A DNA stretch of 64,000 nucleotides from NCBI RefSeq assembly GCF_905220365.1, contig NC_061154.1, positions 8,990,001 to 9,054,000 of the forward strand, read 5' to 3'. The notes under the pieces were generated by a model. That model ran no database searches and was not told the DNA's origin. It saw only the letters and a program-made list of their open reading frames with translations. The stretch is from Vanessa cardui. Lineage: Eukaryota; Arthropoda; Insecta; Lepidoptera; Nymphalidae. Below are positions 1 to 13,010 of the stretch, one piece after another (positions within the stretch are counted from its first letter, which is position 1; each line of letters opens with the position of its first letter). Both the position numbers and the translations under genes were made by a program.

Positions 1-530
1 CAATGCTCACTACATACAATACATACATACATAGGTTATACAGTGACTAACATATTTACATGCACACTGTGAACGTATCAACAATGTCAGTCTTAAAATA
101 TACATGTATTTTGCAATCAAGTTCGTGTATGACTAATTCGAATATGCATTTATGTACGTGAAATCGTTAAATGTATAAGGCCGTGCTAGCTGTGGTTTTT
201 ATCACACGAAATGCACCGGCCTTGTCTGTCTGAGACCGTAAGTGTGTTTCGAAGGAATACACTGTAAAGGCGACGACGGACGAACGGAGCGTACCTGTGT
301 AAAATCTGTTAGCGTTCGACTTGTTTCTTTCAAGTTTAAGTCGTGATCTCGAAACCAATCTGTTTTATAAAGTCTCATACAAAACATACCAATATGTATG
401 CAACTTAACGCATCTTGACCAAACTTTATAAGATTGTGCTTTATTTTAGTATACTAGCTACTGTTACCAGTGGTTTTGCTCGCGTAGAGTATGAATATTT
501 TTACAAATTAACTTGAAATATTACATTGCT

Positions 531-640
531 TACAACACCCTTTCCCCAGGCTCTAAACTATTTGTGTACCAAATTTCATTTTAATCCAGTAGTCTTGGCG
601 TGAAAGCGAAAGAGACATTACTTTCGCATTGTATGATATT
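531..640 (+). repeat. Relic of interspersed repeat with 'ttaatccagtagtcttggcgtgaaagcg' type tail
   Basis: A stretch with a 'ccaaatttcatt' motif, then a 'cagtagtcttggcgtgaaag' motif, then 'ttactttcgcatt' and 'gctatgg'. This order of motifs is common in lepidopteran interspersed repeats. It is a degraded copy and I cannot name the family with certainty. Confidence 0.5.
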
Positions 641-2420
641 GCTATGGATAATAATTGGTTAAATTTATATTTTGCATGTGTCAAGTATCCAATGTTTCGA
701 TGAAATAATAACATTTTAAAGTATTAAAACACGAATTTGAGTAGGTACGAGCGTCGTGTGTAAACGTGTGAGGGGTCCTCATTTCAAAATGTTGCGTGTA
801 TTATCACTCAACCGCTGTGGCTGTGACCGTTGTGCCGAACTTTAGGGTTATCGACTGCCAATTGAAATAAAAAAAATTATGCTTTCTAGATTTTTCGATT
901 CTAAATTTAAAAGTATAATCCGATTCATTAATCATTTTCTTGTATTATTTGACTAAAAATAGTAAGTATTTTTTTAAAACAATAATAAAAAAAGTCTTCT
1001 TGATATATTTAAAATGTCATTATCCTGATTATTCACAAGCATTCATTCGAGGTCGTTGCATCCAACAATAACAATGGAAATTCTACAAATATATATAAGA
1101 TCATATAAATTATATTAAAATTGCCAGCAAAACATTGCTATAATGAAGAATATTTACCTCAATTTGTTTTATACATAAGATATGCTTAAACTTTGTAGTG
1201 AAAACCCTACGAGAGAGACCACGAACCGGCATCGTTGATGACTCACCGACAGAAATACCATAATAGAATGAAGTTGGCCCGTCGGTGTGACGTAACACAT
1301 TTTTTTATTATTACCCTTTACAATACTATAGCAACAAAACGTCGCTATACGATATCAACATACATTATACGTTTTATAGAAAAAAAAAATATGCATTTAA
1401 ACATAATAATCGGGATGGAATGTTAACAAAGTCATATATTTGAATCATTTCATAAAACCTTTACGCATATAAGAATGATTTACATAGAAATTAATTGTTT
1501 ATTAAATATTAATAAAGTATACAAGAGTAGTTTTTGTTTCCATATGAAAAAGAACGGATTATATTTCATCACAAATGACGGTGAAACGTAAAATAATTAC
1601 TGTTCAAACAAACTACGTCCTATAACGTAGTTACTAATTGATATCGAAATTTAATTTGGGAATATCACTCTTTGATGTTATTTAATATGGACGAATATTC
1701 ACGTATTCATTTAATAAAGAAAATATTTTATTTGACAAGCGAAAATATTTTTCAATATATCAAACAAAAACTGGTTAAATGTATATTAGATTCATTATTT
1801 AATTACTGACTGAAGTTTCTTACTTTTAAATTTTATCAATTGCAAACTATCGCATTAATTACTTAAAGTATCTTGATTGGAAGTCTAAAGCTATTTTGAT
1901 TTAACTTTAAATATGACATACGTTTCCTTAAAAGTACAAAAAGTGAATCGATAGCCAGTAAATATATGTGTCAAATAATAGTGTGTGTATATAAACAGTG
2001 AATATATCTAAACACGAACTAACTAAATAATATAAAGACGAAAATGTACAGTTTCTTGTTAAGTAGGTAAATGTTTAGAAGCAATTGTTTTATCTAAACA
2101 ATACGAATCTAAAAAAAGCTTGCAATAGCTGGCGATTTCGAAGTGGCTTTATAGTCGTGACATGAATTCTTTTAGAACTGTTAAAGTAATAAAAACGATG
2201 ACGCTTAACAGCGGTGAAATCTCTGAAAAGATTTTTTGTGAAGATCTATTGCCCATTGTTTGTTCTTTGAATAACGAAATGAGGGTCATGAACAAGCATA
2301 TCACGCAGCCACCGAACGAATTAACGCTAATTGTGAACTTACAAGTGTGTAGAATAGAAGAAAACTACTTTTAAATAACAATAAAACTACTTTATTTAAT
2401 AAAATCCTTTATATATTATA

Positions 2421-2819
2421 TGTCGGCGCGAAACCACGAATTTAAGAAAAACACGTGTCCAGAAATGATTATTTTAATAGTTTAAAACTGATTGATTGTG
2501 AAATTAATAATTTTTAGTGAATTTTGAAATGTTAAATTAGTCTGAAATTTTTTAGTGTTGGTAAACAGCTGTTATTTTGAGTGAATAATTCTACCCACCT
2601 ATTTTTGTTATAAAAGATCAAGCGCCCGCCGGTATCGACAGGCTTGGTCGAGCCGTCGGAGCGATTGGACCGCCTCATATTGGAATAAATCAGAGAAGAA
2701 TATTCCCTGAGTTTAATTTCAAATCTCCGAGGATGGATAAAGATCGAAACCCTGATACTCGTGACGTCGTCTATGCTGACGTCATGTTTTTTAAAAACGG
2801 GTTCGGTCATGCTACTCCT
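2421..2819 (+). repeat. Solo-LTR-like repeat, copy 1
   Basis: About 400 bp closely matching 30980-31343 in the same orientation. It starts TGTCG and carries a TATA-box-like 'ttataaaagatcaagc' about 190 bp in, followed by a GC-rich stretch and an AATAAA-type signal ('ggaataaatc'). The order promoter then poly(A) signal within about 80 bp fits a U3-R-U5 layout, so I read it as a solo LTR. There is no internal coding region next to it. The long open frame on the opposite strand is a by-product of the GC-rich part. No convincing target duplication was seen. The name of the parent element is unknown. Confidence 0.55.
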
Positions 2820-4816
2820 ATATATATATTTTAAATAATATTACAAATGGGACAATGCATTTTCCTTTAGCGTGGAAAAGTGCGAGAAACTTCGAAAGGC
2901 GTTGTGAAAGTCACTCACGCGCAGCGCAAGACGCTATGTAGGGTGACCATGTGTGACCCGTGTATCTGGGAATTGCGGTTTTACGATAAATACGCAGCTA
3001 TAATCGTTCATGGGAATAAAAAAGGGTCGCAACTTGCAAGTTAATATTTTACGACAGGGAACTAGTTTGGTCCCAGTATTCGTATATACATTAAGCTAAG
3101 ACCAATGCTTATGTTAAAAATGAATTAAATTGTTCATACATGTTTTATGCTGGTGTAGCCTTATGTTTTTATATATATGTCGCATTATTAATTTGCCATC
3201 TTGTAAATACAAAGCCCAAATTGCATTGCGAACTCCTTTCGAACGTTGTTTACTTTAACGCTCAATATATTGCTATGCGATTTTGTAACTGGCAACACTT
3301 ACTTTATAAGAATCGGCGACTGTGTATGCATTTCAAATGTTTCTGCTTTTTATCGTGGTATTTTATTTTTTGCGAATGACATCAACAAATTACCGCTTGC
3401 GGGCGACTGTTTAATATGTTTGGTAAATAAACGGCTAAATATTATAAAATATTAACTTGAATTCGTTTACTTGCAAATATACTGACAATATTACAAACTG
3501 CTATTAGATGTAATGGTTAAGTAATATTTATCATTTAACGTTTTCTATAATAATAGTGCCTTGTAACTTGTTAGTTAAAATAAAAAGCTATGTTATATCG
3601 TTTCATAATATAAAGAAAGTTCGAATGAGAGATATAAATTCGATCGCATTATTCCTTTAATATATCATTAATTAAGGAAAATGTATAGTTAAATAGTTTT
3701 GTTCTTCATTTGATCATGACACTTAACACCGAAACAGCACGATACAAACACACGGGTGGGAGCGAAACGGCAATAGTCGTAACTAGAACTATCACTTTCC
3801 GTGTGAATCAACTTCACTTGTATCATCGACGATTTTAAAATGAATACAAAATGCTAGAGCTCCCAGCTTATTTATTAATGTAAATATAGTTCAAACCAGT
3901 TTTTTTTATTAGTCTTTTGATAGCGGATACTAAACGAAGCATCATTTAAAATAAATAGTTGCTAATAACGTAACATTTTCATTAAACGTAAACTTTAAAG
4001 ATATCATAATATCTGTTGAGAGATTTTTAATAGAAAACGAACGCTATTTTTATACTTGCCGGTGTAAATAAATACAGTGTATAGAATATAACTAACTTTG
4101 TTACCTAAGTTCATGCGTTGATGGGATGTAAGTAGGTATTAAATTGGATCAGGTTTAATAAAATTGACATGACACAATGAAAGAAATATTTGGATACGTC
4201 CCACGTAATAACGAGCGCTGTTGTTTGTCATTGTACTAAACTTTTAAATTATCCTAAGTGCGTACGTCATGTGATATTTTTGTTTCATCCGCAAAACTAT
4301 GAAAATATATATAGCGCAAACTTCCGATTGCAACTCGTCTACACCGTAAAGAATCCGTTATTTTCGAATACAGTCTTTACTAGGAATATTGTAAATTGTC
4401 GAATTGAAAACCGGTTACGATTAGATACGCTACTAATCTGATGAAATTGATTTGGAGTCATTATCATGTTCTCAAGTCTCAACGGATTCAATAGAAAAAT
4501 AATCACCACCCTACCTACACTTGTACACATTTATGTCCAAAGTGAAGTAGGAAAAAAGTTAAAGAAACCTTAGATTTACGTATTTCATGTAATGTTATAA
4601 AACACTACTACATTTAACTAATTATTTCTACTTTAAATTTATTTCCAAAACTCCGATAGCAGTTTCGTCGACGTTCATAATGCCATTTTTTTTTGCAAAT
4701 TCGTGTTGAATATTATAGATAGGATTTCGACCAATGATATCGCGCCAATTTGCTGTCACATGTTGTTTATTTCGCCTTTTTCCTTTAATGGTTGGACTAG
4801 AGTATATATATATCAA

Positions 4817-4865
4817 TTTATTCCATACACACACATACATAGGTTGTATGTGTGTATGGAATAAA
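4817..4865. repeat. Long hairpin, 21-bp arms
   Basis: Inverted repeat: the left arm begins 'tttattccatacacacac' and the right arm ends 'gtgtgtatggaataaa'. The arms match over 21 bp apart from one extra CA unit in the left arm, with a loop of about 5 nt. It could be a tiny MITE relic or a small hairpin transcript. Confidence 0.6.
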
Positions 4866-6059
4866 TCAAGCTAAAAAAAGAGTGGCGTTTAATCAATATA
4901 TAGTATTCCAAAAAGAGGACTTAAAAATATATAACACTGTATCAATTGTTTAATATTATGGGAAACATTAATTTAGTGTTCTAGAACAAAATTATAAATA
5001 ATATCTCGTGCACGACGGAGAGCTATTCACCCTGTTACGTTCAAACGATTATAAATCTTATTTTTTTCGAGATAAAGATGAAGGGTTGATTAAAGATAAA
5101 CTCGAATTTGTTCTTAACTGCCCAATGCACCGTTAAGTTTAGAGAGGCATTGTGCCCTGTACCTTCGTTCTAGCCTTGACAGCGAGCGTTGACCTTTATA
5201 GTAAAACGTGGGTTCCACTGAGTTATAGTGACTGCTATTCTACATTCAAATATTATACACGATTATATTCTAAGTTGAATAGAAAAAAAAACTCTTCCTT
5301 AAACGTGATACAATGAGCTTTATTGTACCACAAGAGTTTTTATCAACTTGTATAGTTGGATACCACTTTGTACCTACCGTTTCTATGGAAAATATATGAT
5401 TGTTTTAAATTTCTATTAATGTATTCTGAGAGATTGATATAATTATCATAATATTTCAATTTATTGGCAATTTTAAAGGTCGTTGAAATTCACGGGGAAA
5501 TAAATGATTTGGAATTTATTATTGTTACCTTTAAATTATTATACCCGCACATAATTATTTATATGTTACACCTATTGATATTTAAAAAAATATTTGTAAT
5601 ATATTTACAATAACAAGAAAACTTTTATTATTTAAAATATAATGTGTTGAATGTTCAAAAACAATGTGTAATTTTGCCTATAAAACCTCAAAGGCATACG
5701 TAAATGATAATATTGATAATAAATAGCCTCGTCAGTTTAGTAGAAATTTTTAGGGTTTTTAGTCTCAGGGTTTATGGTTCACCACTAAAAACCTTTTTTA
5801 TTTTTCTGTGAAGTTATTCTCGCCCAGAATTGGTGCGCAATTATACAAATAGTACACTACCATGTTTCGGAAGCTCTATTTCTATTCGTGTCGAAATGTT
5901 CTCCGATTCGACTATGAAAGTGAAGCAAAGGTACCTTTATTTTCGTCTCGTCTCTGCTATCAATAAATAAGTGGAATGACAATGAATATTGTTCTTTTAT
6001 GACGTAAAATATTTTTTTTGCAAAATAATTATTTACTTAATATGTACAAAATAAGTTAA

Positions 6060-6135
6060 TGTACAAACCCATGGAATGGCAGCAAGAATAGCCTTTTGAA
6101 TTGCTATTCCGTTCCAGTGAAGAAAAAAAAGAAAT
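6060..6135 (-). repeat. Degraded LINE 3' end (GIAIQ-type ORF2 tail)
   Basis: Read on the - strand, this encodes a GIAIQ...ILAAIP segment matching the GIAIQRG...ILATIP tail of the better preserved LINE copies at 24607-24886 and 61777-61950. A short deletion removes the Gly-Asn part. It is a relic of the same non-LTR retrotransposon family. Confidence 0.55.
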
Positions 6136-6409
6136 AATAAATTGAATTTATAAAACTTTATGTTAATATTATGAATTTTATATACATATATTTCTATACG
6201 AAGAAATCTACATAAAACGGCAGATTTTTTAAAAAACCTACTATGCCAGAAAATCTGATATAAGCACCTTATGACTTCTGCGTGGAAACTTCCTGGCTCT
6301 CGCTTAGTAGTGAAACATTCGCTGGCTGTCTTATTTAACATTCAAATACTTGAAACTCACAAACATAAATTTCTTCTTCAACTACACTTGTATCTTATAT
6401 AAATAAAAA

Positions 6410-6590
6410 AAGAACGCTTGCTTTTATTCCTATTCTGTCTCGAATCGTTCCGATCCGATTAAGTTGAAACTTTGTACTTTTCATGAACGACACTGTACCT
6501 CGAGTTACAATAGGCGGCGAAGACGTTGCCGATAATGAATTGCTTACAAACAATTTAAAGAAACATCGCAATCGAATGCTAGGTATCACC
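6410..6590 (+). repeat. Interspersed repeat relic with 'ttgaaactttgtac' motif
   Basis: Shares 'ttgaaactttgtac' and 'acaatagg' motifs, similarly spaced, with 8455-8645. I read both as old copies of one family of unknown type. There is no coding potential I can support. Confidence 0.4.
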
Positions 6591-6732
6591 TTTTCTTATT
6601 CCAATATTAAAATGATTTGATTTGCTTGAAATATATCGATAAAATAAGAACATTGAGATTATACGTTTCAAATTGAGTTGAATTTGTTATGTTCAATGTG
6701 TTAAGTAACTAGCTTGTATGGATACCCACCAC

Positions 6733-6838
6733 ATGTGTTTGTATGGGTAGAATAAGAGTCTGCATAAAACAATAACAGTCAAAGACAAACATACAAAGAA
6801 AAAAGTTTCACCGCAATGCTAGCCTAGCTCGCAAATGA
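6733..6838 (-). repeat. Repeat D, copy 1 (inverted match to 58853-58950)
   Basis: The segment from 'atgggtagaataagagtctg' through 'aatgctagcctagc' is the reverse complement of 58853-58950 with few differences. It is a two-copy family within this window, non-coding, and no name is recognised. Confidence 0.65.
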
Positions 6839-7481
6839 ACACATTCTGTGACAATTCAATTTTAAATATATGGTTGTCGCACATATAAAGTCACTCAACA
6901 TGCTATAAATAAATAAAACAATAATAAAAATAAATCATTGTCTTTAAGAGTGTTAATACTTTTAGCAATTTTATTTGTGTCTATATGCGTTTGTATAATT
7001 TGACCTGATATTAAATTGTCTTATACGATGCTTTTTAATTTAATAAGGTATTGAAAACAAATAAATTTAATCTAATTAAATAAAACGGAAATAATTTTGG
7101 TTGCACAATGTCAATTTTTCTCGTAAACGGCAGGTAAATATTGAATAATGGAACCGTTTTTTAATAGAAAAGCTAATCCATTCGATTCTGCAATATATAT
7201 ATTTTTAGAAATTTTCATTACTCGATGCATCTTATAATACCGATATAATAAGAACTCGATATTAATAAATGTATGAAAAGATGTAGGATTACTACAGCAG
7301 ACTTGGGATTAAATTATATTTTTAGATATCGTTCCGCTATCAATTTCTGATATGATAACGTAACTATAATAAGTATCAAGAAGTACGCTTTAAGGCAAGG
7401 ATATTTTTATGGGTTTAGCTTCGGGAAATTGGTCTTACCGTTATTCTTGTTGAACCTATATTATTATATTCGCTATTGTTT

Positions 7482-7640
7482 AGCCTCGACGATCCAATGG
7501 TTAGCACACGTGAATCTTAATGAAAATTGCGGGTTCAATTCTGACGAGCACTAATTTCATGTAATTATTTTTGTCTATATTTTAATTCTTGAAAAAATAA
7601 ATGGTGGAATATGATCCAAACCCAGTGGAACATTTCTATT
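7482..7640 (+). repeat. Degraded tRNA-derived SINE
   Basis: Begins 'cctcgacgatccaatggtta', then an A-box-like segment and 'gcgggttcaattctgac', a B-box-like segment. A later 'ggtggaatatgatccaaa' recalls the body of the SINE family at 55195-55482. It is an old, diverged copy. Confidence 0.5.
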
Positions 7641-8454
7641 TAAAATCATTGAAGGTATTTCATTAATAGTCAATCTCATAATATCGTTTTGTTGTAGCTA
7701 TAAACGGCTGTTATGGCTTGCTATATAACTGCTGCCCAGCCTTAAATATCCTCCGTACACAAAAATGGCTTCGTCACTACCTACTTTGAAATAGCGTTAG
7801 AGCTTCTGTCTCTTAGTTTTTGAAAATAGAACGAAAAAAAAAATGTTCACGACGCGGAGTTTTTATTTCAGTCCGAAAGAGTCGACGCCCATTTATCGAA
7901 TTGAAAACTGACTACTCCTATTTGTGCGATACTCACCCGTGACTTTTAAATATGGGTGAATATATAGCGTCCTTTGCTTGAAGGTTTTATTCCGTGAGTG
8001 AGATTCACGTAGTATTTGAATAAGTGTTTTTTTTTTTTATATTTGTTGAAGGCATGGGTATTGTTATGTCATGTCATGTATTTAATGAGTGTAGATATTT
8101 GTTACGGAATGTTTTTTATGAACGTTAAAATATTAATACTATAAAAGAACTTTACAGTGAGTTTTAATTAGTTAATCATTGAATTCATATATACTTGCTT
8201 GGTAATAAGGCTTTGTCAAAGCTGGTCGCTAGGAACTACCCACTTATAATATCGTCATACAAAAATATTTTCTTACTAGTGTTGTATTCCTTTTATGAAT
8301 TTATAGTGATCCAGTATAATTAATAAGACAAAGTCGGTATACATATTGGTCAAGATTAGTCAGTAGGTCTTAGGTATGTAGGTTTGCCAGTCAGCCTATC
8401 TATTTGAAATTAAATATTTATTAATATTACGGATTACATATGCATGTATAAATG

Positions 8455-8645
8455 AATGAATGTTTGCTGTGCCGTATATATTCCTGTACCATTCATTTGA
8501 TTGACTTGAAACTTTGTACAGTTGTTGTTCATACTTGCGTGAAGGTTCCTGGCATAATCATCAACGTACAATAGGTGACGCGCGAGTTGTATCGAAAAAT
8601 TGTTTACAATAAAATTGCAGAGGCAACGTATATCGGGCATAACTT
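8455..8645 (+). repeat. Interspersed repeat with 'ttgaaactttgtac' motif
   Basis: Better preserved relative of 6410-6590: 'gattgacttgaaactttgta', then 'cgtacaataggtgacgcg', then a moderately GC-rich tail. Sequences of this kind are widespread in Lepidoptera. The class is not determined. Confidence 0.4.
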
Positions 8646-8974
8646 ACTATCTATAATACTATAGGACACATTCTGTTCTGTATTGTTTCTCGTTCTCTTT
8701 TATATTTTTGTATAATAAAACAACTATCATCCGCTAAAATCGTCATTATATTCTTTGTTTTTTTTTTAACAAATATAATGGAAATTCAATTACTTTATAT
8801 TTATAATTTTATTTGATACTTGGTAGTAAAGAACATTCTTATTTTGATGAAGTTAGTATTAATATTTCAATTTTTCATTAAATTAAATGTCATAGAAATT
8901 CAGATAATCGTTGATTTTATTTAGTTCTGATTTGTGTCTACGCTCTTAACTTTATCTATATTAAAATTACAAAT

Positions 8975-9102
8975 GTGAATGTAACTCTATCTGTCTGTCT
9001 GTCGCTCTTTCAACCGCTGAACCGAATTTGATGAAATTTGGTATTAAGCTTGAACTCCTAGAACCCTAAAATGCGAACGAAGCTGCGGGTAATTACTAGT
9101 AA
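8975..9102 (+). repeat. Helitron-like 3' end repeat
   Basis: Contains 'tctgtctgtctgtcgctc', 'ccgctgaaccgaatttgatg', 'aaatttggta' and a terminal 'gaagctgcgggtaattactagt'. This is the usual motif order of a common lepidopteran repeat. It ends CTAG|T, which fits a Helitron 3' end. Related copies: 27985-28125 and 29855-29975. Confidence 0.5.
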
Positions 9103-10420
9103 AAAACAATTTGTAGTTACTGTTTTATACTCTTGTCTCTGTAATTATACCCCCGTACATCTGTCCGGGAAAACAATTGAGTAGGTAACTGATTATTATC
9201 AGTTTATTTTACCTTATTAGGTTATATGAAACGCGGCTTACATTAGCGCTCTAATTGTCCACAATTTTATATTTAATTAACGAAAATCTATTCGTTTTAT
9301 TACCAAATAATTGTATTCAAATGCTCTTGTTAATCCATTATTGTATGTTTTCGAATGAAGTGAAGAATTATGTAAACGTTTAATACCTAGATTATATGAT
9401 GAGTGTGGCTAAAATGATTACAAAAATGTTTTCCGAAATCAACGAATTAATCGTCATGAGTGGAATTGTATAATAAGCCGTTATATTTGGTGTATTATCA
9501 TTAATAATATCAAGTTACATTTATTCATTAAATAAGTGAATAATTCCCGAATTCGCACATTAATAATATGAAACAAATTAAAATTATTTTGTCGTTGATT
9601 TGCATTACGAAATATAATATATTTAAGTGTTTAATGTATAAAACTGCAGGTATAAACCGCCGCTGTGACCGCCAGTACATAAAACAAGGAAAGTGTAAAC
9701 CTTATAACTTGCTGTTCGATACAATTTTATTAAGTTCGACTTTAGAATTTTTTATGCATTGGGATTCCAAAATCAATTTGTATTTTTAATTACAAGTCAA
9801 TTCATGCATTTGCTGGTACAACACAGAGGATATTCCTTGTTTCATTAGTCATGCCTAATCATATAAAAAGGACTTTGACTTCCCAACTAAATAAATAAAA
9901 TTAAATAATACATTAAATTTCAGAATTAAAATATGATTTTCTAGAGAACATTAGCTCTAAATAATAGGATTATAAAATGTCTAAGGGCACACTTAATGTG
10001 TATGCAATTTTGTTTATTAGAATTATTTATACAAGTTGTGAAATAATCTTTTTGTAGTGAAGAAAATATAAAATCGATATAAAAGATAACTCGATATTAA
10101 ATCGAGTAATCTTCAACTATTGAAACAAAGCTAACTTAAGTGCCTCCTCGAAATCCTCTTTCACCTTCATTTTTTATGATTTATATAGATCGGCTATTTT
10201 ATACAAAGTGCTTTCATATTTTCTTAAAACATCTCATCTAACTCGTTTCAATTGCTCAAATATATGGAATATATTGTTGTCTCAATGTATTTATAAAATT
10301 ATGATGTAATACATAATTTCATCCCACATACTAATAAGATTTCCGAAGTTTTCCTTCACAAAGCACGATAAGTTACAATCACAGTATTTTTATGATATAG
10401 ATTTTAAACTGGCAGTAGGA

Positions 10421-10545
10421 TTACATGATGGAAAGTGCGTACCGCCCATAGACATCTGCAATAACGGAGTGCTTGTATATGCGTTGCCGGCCGTTATGAA
10501 AGATGTAGGCTCTTTTTTGATTCGATATGTAGGAAATTAGAAGCG
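10421..10545 (-). repeat. LINE 3' end fragment (KGRQR-type)
   Basis: The reverse complement matches the 3' end of the LINE at 49445-49680, including the region encoding the C-terminal KGRQR residues and the 'gatgtctatgggcggtacgc'-type untranslated part. Truncated and non-functional. Confidence 0.6.
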
Positions 10546-10914
10546 CTGGCAAATCTGTGCTTGAAGCCCGCGGGTTTTCTTTAAACCTACACAGGGTAAA
10601 TAATGATTCTTATCAATGTCTTATATCGTTCGTTAATTATATAAAATTGTTATTTATACAAAAATAATATATAAATACAATAAAAATAAATTTGTTTCCT
10701 TCAATTGTACTTAGATCGGATTTATATACTAATGACCGATTTTCTCGGTAATTTAAAACGTGTTTGTTATGTTTGGGTATGAGGCAACATGGAAAGATCC
10801 CATCTCTGGGCCTACATAAATTTATTCAGGCAATGACTGTGCGGCTGGTTAGGCCAATATAACATACTCGTAAATTATTCTATAATGCATTTAAAACAAA
10901 TTAACAACAGTGTT

Positions 10915-11208
10915 ACTTGGTGGTAGGGCTTTGTGCAATCCCGTCTGGATAGGTACCAACCACACATCAGTTATTCTACCGCCAAATAACAGTACTAAGT
11001 ATGGTTGTGATCCGGTTTGAAGGGTGAGTGAGCCAGTGTAACTACAGGCACAAGGGACATAACATCTTAGTTCCCAAGGTTGGTGGCACATTGACTATGT
11101 AAGGAATAGTTAATATTTCTTACAGCTACATTGTTTATGGGTGATGGTGACCACTTACCATCAGGTGGCTCATATGCTCGTCCGCCAACCTATACCATAA
11201 AAAAAAAA
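10915..11208 (+). repeat. Nymphalid-type SINE-like repeat, near full-length copy
   Basis: Starts 'acttggtggtagggctttgt', passes through 'ggttggtggcacattgac' and ends 'gtccgccaacctataccata' followed by an A-tail. This is the most complete + oriented copy of the commonest repeat in the window. The A-tail and discrete 5' start fit retroposition. It may correspond to the Metulj-like SINEs described in Heliconius, but I cannot confirm the name. Other copies: 12826-13010, 27833-27960, 32672-32892, 33397-33929 with 33483-33734, 37840-38119, 38613-38779, 38995-39235, 53097-53351. Confidence 0.75.
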
Positions 11209-12513
11209 TTGTCTCTATGTATTGAATCATCGCATTTGTTTTTATCCTTAGTAACATTATAAGAGCTAAACTGAGATGGCCTGTCACTATTTCAAGTATT
11301 AACTAGTTACGACTTACGATAAGTTGAAATTGAAGTTAAAATTGAAGAAATATCCCGAAATTAATAACTTTAATAATAAAAATAACCATGTTAGTTTAAA
11401 ATCCTATATAGTTGAAATTGAATTTTGCAAAAATTGTCAAGGGTACAGAAAAGGGGAAAATAGTGCCTATATTCTCCATTTTCTCACACGTAGGTGATGT
11501 TGCTGCGGAAACTAGCATGAATTTATCGCATACGAGCTCACTTCACTCGGATTGCACTATAACGAACGGTTTTGAAAGTTTTATTGCGTATATCTTGTAA
11601 CACATTAATTATCATCGGGTTACATAAAAAGCACAGCGTGTAGTATTAAACATGCTTTTAATTTTACTATAAATCTGTAAGGAGATACGAGACTTTTATT
11701 ATTATATTAGAAATTTAAAGTAAACGTTTAAACTGACGTTCTACAAGTTTCTCGGAAGCAAATTTTAGGTTGATCAGTAATTAGCTGATTGCTCAATTAC
11801 CAAACCATTAAACGGAGCCTAAGTGAGTGAGTGACGTTTTATAATTAGGTAACTATAAATAATCGTTTGATTAAAGGAAAAAAAGACTACGCATTTTTTT
11901 AATAGCTTCGACAGGTCAGGTAGTTATAGCTGTCGCATTGGAAAGTTGAATAATATAGTTTAGTATCAGAACGTCGGTTTTCAATGAGAATTTTTACGCC
12001 CTAATAATTTAAATAAAGTATTAAAGATAAGTAGGCTTTTTGCGGTCTAACATGACAATGAATGCGGCTTAGATATTTTAAAACTGGAATTTAAAATGTA
12101 TCTGAATTATTTGAAGATATTTTGTTGTATCTAGGGAATGTCAGCGTGTATCCACTAGAAGGATGAAATTTGTAAAATTCAATGTACGTTAAACTTTTTA
12201 AAAATTCAAATAACTTTCTAAGAATATTTATGCACTACAAAAATCTTTTATTACCCGTATCGGATCTCGGAGCTTCGAATATATAAACTTTCTATATTTT
12301 TTCCCTTAGGATGTAGCGGTTCACTTGAAAATATCTGTAGCGAAATGCGAATAACTCGATATAAAAATAAAGTTTAAAATATCGATGATCTGATAAATTG
12401 GTCGTAAAATTGCATTAGTAAGACTATATAAAGTGTGTGTGCTGGTTGATTATTTGCATAATAGGCTGTAACGACAATAAAAAAATATCTTTATATGGCT
12501 TATTTTTTTACAG

Positions 12514-12703
12514 ACATGTTACGAAATGGAGCGGTACCTCCGAGAGGAGCCCCGAGGGAAGCGCAGAGAGCCGGCGCAAGAAGAGGAATGGGCGAGGTCA
12601 GCTACATCTTCGCCTCCGACACCGCCATCTCCACAGTCACCGAGAATCTTCACAGTCACAGCAGTGAAGAGCGAACCGCCTAGCGATTCTGATGAACCAA
12701 GAG
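12514..12703 (+). CDS. KLF6/7 (luna) coding exon: TCxExERYL segment and linker
   Basis: Kruppel-like zinc-finger transcription factor, nuclear, DNA-binding. The exon follows a clean acceptor (T-rich tract then CAG at 12511-12513) and begins in phase 0 with TCYEMERYLREEP. This matches the TCLELERYLQSEP segment that opens the second coding exon of vertebrate KLF6/7, and it identifies the subfamily. An Arg/Glu-rich part, a Ser/Pro-rich part and an acidic VKSEPPSDSDEP segment follow; VKSE fits a SUMO consensus with acidic residues after it (inference). The donor is AAGAG|GTACAA, ending in phase 1, which joins correctly to the exon at 15148. The ATG at 12526 is internal rather than the natural start, because the family has about 35 residues upstream. 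Confidence 0.88.
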
Positions 12704-12825
12704 GTACAATAATTAGTTTGATAATACGACATAAACAGAAGTATGATACAAAAAAAATATCGAATTTTTTGCTTGACATTCGATTTATAAAATGTTAAGT
12801 CTCTGCAGTTCCAAATTTGAAAGAT

Positions 12826-13010
12826 CTTTTTTTTTTTTTGTAATTATAGTGCAAGATGGTATAAAGAACCATATGGCCTGTTTGAAATATTCCTTACAAC
12901 AATGTCGATGCTCTCCCAACTTTGAGAACTAAGACGTTACGTCACGTCGAGCGTGTAATTACACTGGCTCACTGACTCAAATCGGAACACAACAATAATA
13001 AGTATTGCTG
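12826..13010 (-). repeat. Nymphalid-type SINE-like repeat, degraded
   Basis: Begins on the + strand with a T-run (the A-tail of the inverted copy). 'ttccttacaacaatgtcgat', 'actttgagaactaagacg' and 'acactggctcactgactc' follow. The head is missing. Inserted in the first visible KLF intron, antisense to the gene. Confidence 0.6.

Larger units (their letters stand above)
1..12513. other. Non-coding AT-rich region upstream of KLF exons
   Basis: I find no exon I can support here. The stretch is AT-rich, with stop codons in all frames. It lies upstream of a coding exon that begins at a splice acceptor in phase 0, so it is probably intron of the KLF gene (inference). I looked for the family's N-terminal coding exon, which in KLF6/7 ends in a YWQQ-like segment just before the TCxExERYL segment, and did not see it. 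The repeats inside are listed separately; the rest is unannotated. Confidence 0.5.

Noticed and set aside
2532..2810. 92-codon - strand frame, with a shorter equivalent at 31085-31300
   Set aside because: Both lie in the solo-LTR-like repeat; the similarity comes from the repeat and does not indicate a conserved gene.
6033..6341. 102-codon - strand open frame
   Set aside because: Only a short part resembles a LINE tail; the rest is AT-rich translation without motif.
12519..12779. 86-codon - strand frame across the first KLF exon
   Set aside because: Shadow of a GC-rich exon; the + strand frame matches KLF6/7 and has proper splice sites.
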